Positions 4,383 through 7,836 of a stretch of DNA of 7,836 nucleotides are shown piece after piece. Position 1 is the stretch's first letter; each line of letters opens with the position of its first letter. The notes below the pieces were generated by a model. It did no database searches, was not told where the DNA came from, and saw nothing but the letters and a program-made list of their open reading frames with translations. The translations under genes were made by a program, and so were the position numbers. The DNA is taken from the NCBI GenBank assembly GCA_007279775.1, contig QYPD01000039.1, positions 1 to 7,836 of the forward strand, written 5' to 3'. This DNA is from Spirochaetia bacterium. GTDB taxonomy: Bacteria > Patescibacteriota > Minisyncoccia > UBA6257 > UBA9933.

Positions 4383-5813
4383 TCATTTTACCAGTTTATC
4401 GGTTATCTTGTAAATATCTCCAGCGCCCATCATTATGACGATAGCTTTGAGTTTTGAGTTATGAGTTCTGAGAATAATATTTTTCAGAACTTTTTTGAGG
4501 TTTTTTTGTTGGGAGTAGGGAAGATAGACAACAGTTTTGAGTTTTGAGTTATGAGCTTTGAGTTTGCGCTTTATAGCCTCGGCTAATTTCTGGGAAATAT
4601 TTTGCGTCATTTCGGATGGATTTTCTCTTCCTGTCACCTTAAAAACATCAAGCAAAATAAGGCAATCTGCGTCGAAAAAAGCCCCTGAAAACTCCTTAAA
4701 AAGGGCAGTAAGCCGTTTGGTCTGGTGGGGCTGAAAAACGCAAATTAGGGCCCTTTTTGGCCATTTTTGGGCTATTCCAGAGAGCGTAGCCTTGATTTCA
4801 GTTGGGTGATGGGCGTAATCGTCGTAAACATCAACTTGAAACTTGAAACCTGAAGCTTGAAGCTTACCTTTATATTCCATCCGCCGCCAGGCGCCATTGA
4901 AAGAACTAAGGGTGCCAAAGATATCTTTTTCTTTAATATTCATTAACCGCGCCAATTCATAAACGGCCAAAGAGTTTGAGACGTTATGTTTACCGGTGAT
5001 TTTCAACGAGGCGGCTAAACGCTTATAAATATTTTTATTCGTTCCGGCGCCGAACCAATGTACTTTTATTTTTTTTCGTTTGGCTATTTTTTTTATTTTA
5101 TTTTTCAAGCTGAAAAGATTTTTATCGTCTTTATTTAAAACCAAAATGCCGCCGGGTTTCACATTATTGATAAAACCGAGAAAGACGTTTTTTATTTCGG
5201 AAAGATTCTTATAATAATCAAGATGCTCGCGATCTATGTTCAATATAATTGCGGCCCAAGGAGAATAATTTGAAAAAGCGTTGGTATATTCGTCGGCTTC
5301 TATTATAAGGTATTCGTTTTTGCCATTCCCGCCTTCGTTAAAACTTCGGCGGGCAGGTCTAAAATTTGAACCGTTGAACTCTCTTAATTTTGTGCCGACG
5401 ATAACCGTGGGGTCAAGCCCCGCTTTTATTAAAACCAAAGACATAAGCGCCGTTGTGGTGCTTTTGCCGTGCGCGCCGGCTATAGCAATAGTTTTATATT
5501 GCCGGGTCAGACTTCCAAGCGCTTGAGGATAACTTATTACGGGTATTTTTAACTCTTTGGCCTTCTTAAATTCCGGATTTTCGGGCTTTACAGCCACGGT
5601 ATAAACCACAAAGTCGATAGTTTTATCCAAATTTGAGGCTTTGTGGCCTATAAACACCTTAATTCCTTGTTTCCTCAATTCTTGGGTTGTTTCGGAAGGG
5701 GAGGCGTCGGAACCTGATACTTTATGTCCTTTTGACAAAAACCAGCGCGCGAGAGCGCTGGTTCCAATTCCGCCTATACCGATAAAATGAATTCTTGGTT
5801 TCATAAATGACAT
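4383..5813 (-). CDS. murC: UDP-N-acetylmuramate--L-alanine ligase
   Basis: MurC adds L-alanine to UDP-N-acetylmuramic acid with ATP, the first amino-acid step of peptidoglycan precursor synthesis in the cytoplasm. The N-terminal Rossmann motif is FIGIGGIG (residues 10-17). The ATP loop GAHGKSTTT has K117. IEADE (171-175), NIDREHLD (192-199), TGKHNVSN (273-280), WRRMEYKG (309-316), DDYAHHPTEI (331-340) and FQPHQTKR (360-367) follow, and the end has GAGDIYKI. At 476 aa the length is normal. The start may be M1 or M4 (ATG at 5804). M4 places the protein at the usual MKPRIHFIG start. Neither has an SD. The gene carries unusual in-frame repeat DNA: a 10-residue insertion PARRSFNEGG at 153-162, a heptamer array at about 318-327, and two HNSKLK copies at 421-426 and 451-456. 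All catalytic motifs survive, so the enzyme is likely functional. Confidence 0.95.
   Translation of the reverse strand: MSFMKPRIHFIGIGGIGTSALARWFLSKGHKVSGSDASPSETTQELRKQGIKVFIGHKASNLDKTIDFVVYTVAVKPENPEFKKAKELKIPVISYPQALGSLTRQYKTIAIAGAHGKSTTTALMSLVLIKAGLDPTVIVGTKLREFNGSNFRPARRSFNEGGNGKNEYLIIEADEYTNAFSNYSPWAAIILNIDREHLDYYKNLSEIKNVFLGFINNVKPGGILVLNKDDKNLFSLKNKIKKIAKRKKIKVHWFGAGTNKNIYKRLAASLKITGKHNVSNSLAVYELARLMNIKEKDIFGTLSSFNGAWRRMEYKGKLQASGFKFQVDVYDDYAHHPTEIKATLSGIAQKWPKRALICVFQPHQTKRLTALFKEFSGAFFDADCLILLDVFKVTGRENPSEMTQNISQKLAEAIKRKLKAHNSKLKTVVYLPYSQQKNLKKVLKNIILRTHNSKLKAIVIMMGAGDIYKITDKLVK
4445..4472. repeat. Heptanucleotide tandem array B in murC
   Basis: Four 7-bp units are present: CTTTGAG, TTTTGAG, TTATGAG and TTCTGAG. 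The 20 nt at 4446-4465 recur exactly at 4536-4555, 90 nt away and therefore in the same frame. The array encodes the second HNSKLK, at murC residues 451-456, just before the conserved GAGDI end. Confidence 0.85.
4535..4565. repeat. Heptanucleotide tandem array A in murC
   Basis: The units are TTTTGAG, TTTTGAG, TTATGAG and CTTTGAG, plus a TTT remnant. It encodes HNSKLK at residues 421-426, in a lysine-rich stretch before VVYLPYSQQ. Confidence 0.85.
4834..4865. repeat. Heptanucleotide tandem array C in murC
   Basis: Two copies of ACTTGAA are followed by ACCTGAA, GCTTGAA and GCTT, about 4.6 units of 7 bp. It encodes KLQASGFKFQ (residues 318-327) between the RRMEYKG and DDYAHHP motifs. The unit resembles that of arrays A and B: on the coding strand all contain YTCAA. 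Confidence 0.85.
5328..5357. repeat. 30-nt palindromic repeat inserted in frame in murC
   Basis: CCCGCC (5328-5333) and GGCGGG (5348-5353) form a 6-bp inverted repeat around a 14-nt centre. The 30 bases are exactly ten codons, encoding PARRSFNEGG at residues 153-162, between LREFNGSNFR and the conserved YLIIEADE, where MurC is usually shorter. Parts recur at 1962-1971 (inverted) and 4226-4241. From memory, similar palindromic inserts occur in CPR coding sequences. Confidence 0.75.
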
Positions 5814-5899
5814 AATAATATCGAAATTGATGTAAATTAGATAGTAATTGCGCTTTCGTGGTCACAAGTGACATAAAAGGTATATTTTGCGTCACTTGG
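5814..5899 (-). promoter_or_regulatory. Intergenic region upstream of murC, with GTGAC inverted repeat
   Basis: CAAGTGAC (5865-5872) and GTCACTTG (5891-5898) form a perfect 8-bp inverted repeat with 18 bp between, and a further GTCAC half-site lies at 5861-5865. It lies just after the homing endonuclease stop and about 50-85 bp upstream of the murC start. It could be an operator for murC, a weak hairpin ending the endonuclease transcript (no T-run), or a remnant of the insertion. TATTAT (5819-5814) directly before the first murC ATG is a possible -10 if translation starts at the second ATG. Confidence 0.4.
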
Positions 5900-6415
5900 T
5901 TAAGCCCACTTCCACTGTTTCCTCTTACTTTTATATCCTATCATTTCTTCCCGTATTTCGGTTAATCTTTTTAAATCTTTTGGGTCCCAGTTTGTTTTAG
6001 AAAAACCTCCACCAATTTTTATATTTAAACCCAATCGTTGATTTCTTTTAAAAAGTTTAACAGCCTCTTTCCATAGCTGAAAATCAAATTTTTTCTTGGC
6101 GTGTAATTTGTGTTTTTCAAAAAATGGCACAATTTTTTCTGAAAGGTCATTTATATCCGTAGATTGAAACCTTACGGATCCATTTTTATTTGGACCAGTT
6201 ACTTTCCCGCAACCTAACGCTTTTTTAATTTTATCTAAAATTTCTTTGTCGTCCTCTCTAAGTACTATCGCGAATTGTATATCCCAATAAAAATAAACGG
6301 GCTTGATTCCGCTACGCTTGCCGCGATCGTGCCGTATGTCGCGACGATAATTTAACGCGAAACAACCTTCCCCGTCTACAAAGCCGGCAATATAATCGCC
6401 AGACAAATTTTCCAT
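5900..6415 (-). CDS. LAGLIDADG homing endonuclease, single-motif
   Basis: This is a 171-aa homing endonuclease of the LAGLIDADG_1 type, a selfish DNA-cutting enzyme. The signature is YIAGFVDGEGCF at residues 8-19. D14 and E16 fall at the two acidic positions of the motif, and E16 is the expected metal-binding residue. Only one motif is present, so it should act as a homodimer on a nearly palindromic site. The later part, KALGCGKVT, then LSEKIVPFFEKHKL and KKKFDFQLWKEAVKL, fits the family well. Such genes usually sit in group I introns or inteins, but here it stands alone between a 56-aa gene and murC, and I see no clear intron core around it. A good promoter with TATAAT six bases before the ATG suggests a leaderless transcript. 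The reading frame is intact, so it may be recent or still mobile. Its target is unknown. Confidence 0.88.
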   Translation of the reverse strand: MENLSGDYIAGFVDGEGCFALNYRRDIRHDRGKRSGIKPVYFYWDIQFAIVLREDDKEILDKIKKALGCGKVTGPNKNGSVRFQSTDINDLSEKIVPFFEKHKLHAKKKFDFQLWKEAVKLFKRNQRLGLNIKIGGGFSKTNWDPKDLKRLTEIREEMIGYKSKRKQWKWA

Positions 6416-6421
6416 GAGTTA

Positions 6422-6450
6422 ATTATAATTCTGTCGTGAAATAAAAGCAA
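6422..6450 (-). promoter_or_regulatory. Promoter of the homing endonuclease, apparently leaderless
   Basis: Read on the minus strand, TTGCTT (6450-6445) is followed after exactly 17 bp by TATAAT (6427-6422). Six bases (TAACTC) separate it from the ATG at 6415. The expected transcription start therefore falls at or next to the start codon, which matches the absence of an SD. Confidence 0.65.
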
Positions 6451-6470
6451 TCAAAAGTTATCCACTTACG

Positions 6471-6641
6471 TTACCTTATATATTGGATAATCCAATTAAG
6501 AGCGTCTATGAAAAATTGGAAAATTTTGATGAGTAGTTCAAGCAGGCCTACGATAAAACCGCCAAGATTGGCAAGAATGTATTGGTCAAACCAATTATTA
6601 GCGTATGTAAGAAGTTCGGTTAATTTTTGAAGTAGTTCCAT
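6471..6641 (-). CDS. Small hydrophobic helical protein, unrecognised (56 aa)
   Basis: ATG at 6641 opens a 56-residue frame ending in TAA at 6473-6471. The product begins MELLQKLTELLTYANNWFDQ and continues with hydrophobic stretches at about residues 21-42 (YILANLGGFIVGLLELLIKI) and 43-54 (FQFFIDALNWII). The leucine/isoleucine spacing suggests long amphipathic or membrane-lying helices rather than a clean transmembrane hairpin. No SD is present and the upstream DNA is AT-rich. I do not recognise the family, though its hydrophobic pattern is too regular to look like random sequence. It lies between the palindromic element downstream of the M23 peptidase and the homing endonuclease promoter, all on the same strand. 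A role in the envelope is possible from context only. It could also be a chance frame. Confidence 0.5.
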   Translation of the reverse strand: MELLQKLTELLTYANNWFDQYILANLGGFIVGLLELLIKIFQFFIDALNWIIQYIR

Positions 6642-6649
6642 ATAAATAT

Positions 6650-6753
6650 AATCCCAATCTACGAATTTATCCGAATGCCCCGAATGGCTACGAAAAACGT
6701 TAGCTATTCGGATTTATTTGTAGATTCGGATGAATTTGTAGTTTCGGATTGCT
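6650..6753. repeat. Imperfect palindromic element, copy 2 (downstream of the M23 peptidase gene)
   Basis: The left arm 6650-6676 and right arm 6724-6750 are complementary at about 23 of 27 positions, with a 47-nt centre that contains further partly complementary blocks (GAATGGCTA with TAGCTATTC). The terminal 37 bases (6717-6753) match copy 1 at 3581-3617 with three differences and the same orientation. It begins, as AGCAATCC on the minus strand, eight bases after the M23 stop codon. No T-run is present. Confidence 0.78.
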
Positions 6754-6761
6754 AATTAATT

Positions 6762-7836
6762 TTATAAATAATCCGCTGGGTTTAAGTCTCCGCCGTAGGG
6801 CAATAAACCGCAAGTCCTTGAAGAATCCATTTTAAACGTCTGGCTGGAAAAAACGGAAAAGTGCAGATGAGGGCCCGTGGCGTATCCGGTTTTGCCGGAA
6901 TATCCAACTAATCCCCCTCTTTCAATTGTATCTCCAACTTTGACTTTTTGCAAAGACAAATGCGAATAAAGAGTAGTTAAATTATTTTCATGTTTAACGA
7001 CGATAAATTTTCCATACGCGCCCTTGTTACAATATTTATCGGAATTTCCCACGGCGACAACAATCCCCTTTTCCGCGCTGTAAACGGACGTTCCGATGGG
7101 CGCGGCAAAATCCAAGCCGTTGTGCCATTTACCTCTATAGCCGTACTTGGCGAAAGCGGTGGCGCCATATTCCTGCGTTATGCCGCCGCTCACGGGTCTT
7201 GCCAAAACTCCAGGTCTTTTTGAAGGCAAGGCCGAAGGGTCTATTTTCAACCTTAACTCTTCATCCATAACTTCAATTTCCGAGGCGATTTCAGCCTGTT
7301 TTTTTTGAAGTTCGGTCAATGTTTGCTGGTAAACTTTTTCCTGATTTTTTGTTTGCGTCAAAACCGATTGCTTTTCGCTTTTGGTGTCGCCAAGTATCAA
7401 CTGTTTGTTTTTAAGATTTTCTTTTTCGGTCTGAACGCTTTGTTTTTTACTGCTTGTTTCTTCAAGCTTACCGGATAAATTTTCCTTCGCCTCTTTCAAA
7501 TTATTGATTTCAACTGATAACCCGTTGCTTAAATCCGATAAATTTTGCATTTCAAAAACGCTGTCCGCTAAACTTTTATTTTTCAAAAAAATCAGAAAGG
7601 GAGTTTCATCGTCCCCTTTTTGGAATTCGCGGAGTATTTGGGCAACGGCTTTTTCTTTCAAAGAAACTTCTTTTTCCGCGTCGGAAATTTCATTATGCAA
7701 TGAATCCAATTCAAGCCCAAGTTTATCTATTGTCAGCTCGCTTGATTTGATGCTCAAATCAACCTGGTTGATATTTGAATTAATTTTTTTTATTTCGCCC
7801 TCAAGAGTTTGGCTTTGACCTTGAACGGCTTCAAGA
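6762..7836 (-). CDS. Coiled-coil M23 family metallopeptidase (LytM/EnvC-like), 5' end outside the window
   Basis: This is an envelope protein with an N-terminal coiled coil and a C-terminal zinc endopeptidase domain of the M23 (LytM) family, which cuts peptidoglycan cross-links or activates amidases. The frame is open to the window edge, so the TTG at 7757 is not the true start and the signal peptide lies beyond. The coiled coil (nt 7836 to about 7250) is rich in Glu, Lys, Gln and Leu (GQSQTLEGEIKKI, LKEAKENLSGKLEE). The M23 domain holds all expected residues: HNGLD with His at 7124-7122 and Asp at 7112-7110, YSHLS with His at 6962-6960, and GPHLHF with His-Leu-His at 6869-6861. Since these are intact it should be an active enzyme, unlike the degenerate EnvC/NlpD activators. 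The C-terminus ends LNPADYL. A palindromic repeat lies just after its stop. Confidence 0.92.
   Translation of the reverse strand, partial: LEAVQGQSQTLEGEIKKINSNINQVDLSIKSSELTIDKLGLELDSLHNEISDAEKEVSLKEKAVAQILREFQKGDDETPFLIFLKNKSLADSVFEMQNLSDLSNGLSVEINNLKEAKENLSGKLEETSSKKQSVQTEKENLKNKQLILGDTKSEKQSVLTQTKNQEKVYQQTLTELQKKQAEIASEIEVMDEELRLKIDPSALPSKRPGVLARPVSGGITQEYGATAFAKYGYRGKWHNGLDFAAPIGTSVYSAEKGIVVAVGNSDKYCNKGAYGKFIVVKHENNLTTLYSHLSLQKVKVGDTIERGGLVGYSGKTGYATGPHLHFSVFSSQTFKMDSSRTCGLLPYGGDLNPADYL

Noticed and set aside
4445..4865. CRISPR-like array
   Set aside because: The units are 7 bp with no unique spacers and lie within murC coding sequence.
4383..5813. murC as a pseudogene because of the repeats
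   Set aside because: The frame is intact and every ATP-binding, substrate and ligase motif is present, with the repeats confined to stretches between conserved motifs.
5814..6470. Group I intron carrying the homing endonuclease
   Set aside because: I could not identify conserved core elements, and the flanks are a protein-gene upstream region and a promoter rather than a split RNA or protein gene. A covariance search would settle it.
7755..7757. TTG as start of the M23 peptidase
   Set aside because: The same frame continues upstream to the edge in coiled-coil sequence (GQSQTLEGEIKKI), so the gene is cut by the window and not started here.
7504..7818. Plus-strand frame of 104 codons
   Set aside because: It is antisense to the M23 coiled coil. 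Low-complexity coding on one strand often leaves open frames on the other.

Overview
This window looks like chromosome from a Candidate Phyla Radiation (Patescibacteria) bacterium, probably of the Parcubacteria group. The evidence is indirect. Most genes lack a Shine-Dalgarno (SD) sequence, there are several tiny membrane-protein genes, intergenic palindromes are numerous, and short repeats have entered coding sequence in frame. A bL9 gene is also present; from memory, some other CPR lineages such as Microgenomates lack it. No rRNA or tRNA gene is present to settle the placement.

Left part (1-2765). The 3' part of an S41 (CtpA-type) processing protease runs in from the left edge and is followed after one base by rplI (bL9). 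The rpmA gene (bL27) lies on the opposite strand and overlaps the rplI end by 14 bp, with an 11-bp inverted repeat across the overlap. A 142-bp divergent intergenic stretch with a GC-rich hairpin separates rpmA from a PolB-like 3'-5' exonuclease.

Middle (2766-3617). An AT-rich imperfect palindrome of about 117 bp precedes a 55-aa single-pass membrane protein. Next comes a compact unit: a good sigma70-type promoter, a 35-aa and a 70-aa membrane protein with near-perfect SD sequences, and an intrinsic terminator. Nothing else in the window shares its initiation signals. I recognise none of these three small proteins, and this unit is the best candidate for something undescribed.

Right part (3618-7836), all minus strand. 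Read in the direction of transcription it holds a coiled-coil M23 (LytM/EnvC-type) endopeptidase entering from the right edge, a 56-aa hydrophobic protein, a free-standing LAGLIDADG homing endonuclease with its own apparently leaderless promoter, murC, and a PD-(D/E)XK nuclease six bases after murC. Two copies of one imperfect palindrome, in the same orientation, sit just downstream of the stop codons of the nuclease and the M23 peptidase.

The recognisable functions are cell-wall synthesis and remodelling (MurC, M23 peptidase, possibly the S41 protease), ribosome assembly (bL9, bL27) and nucleic-acid processing (exonuclease, PD-(D/E)XK nuclease). The murC gene carries a 30-nt repeat-derived insertion and three heptanucleotide tandem arrays, all in frame.
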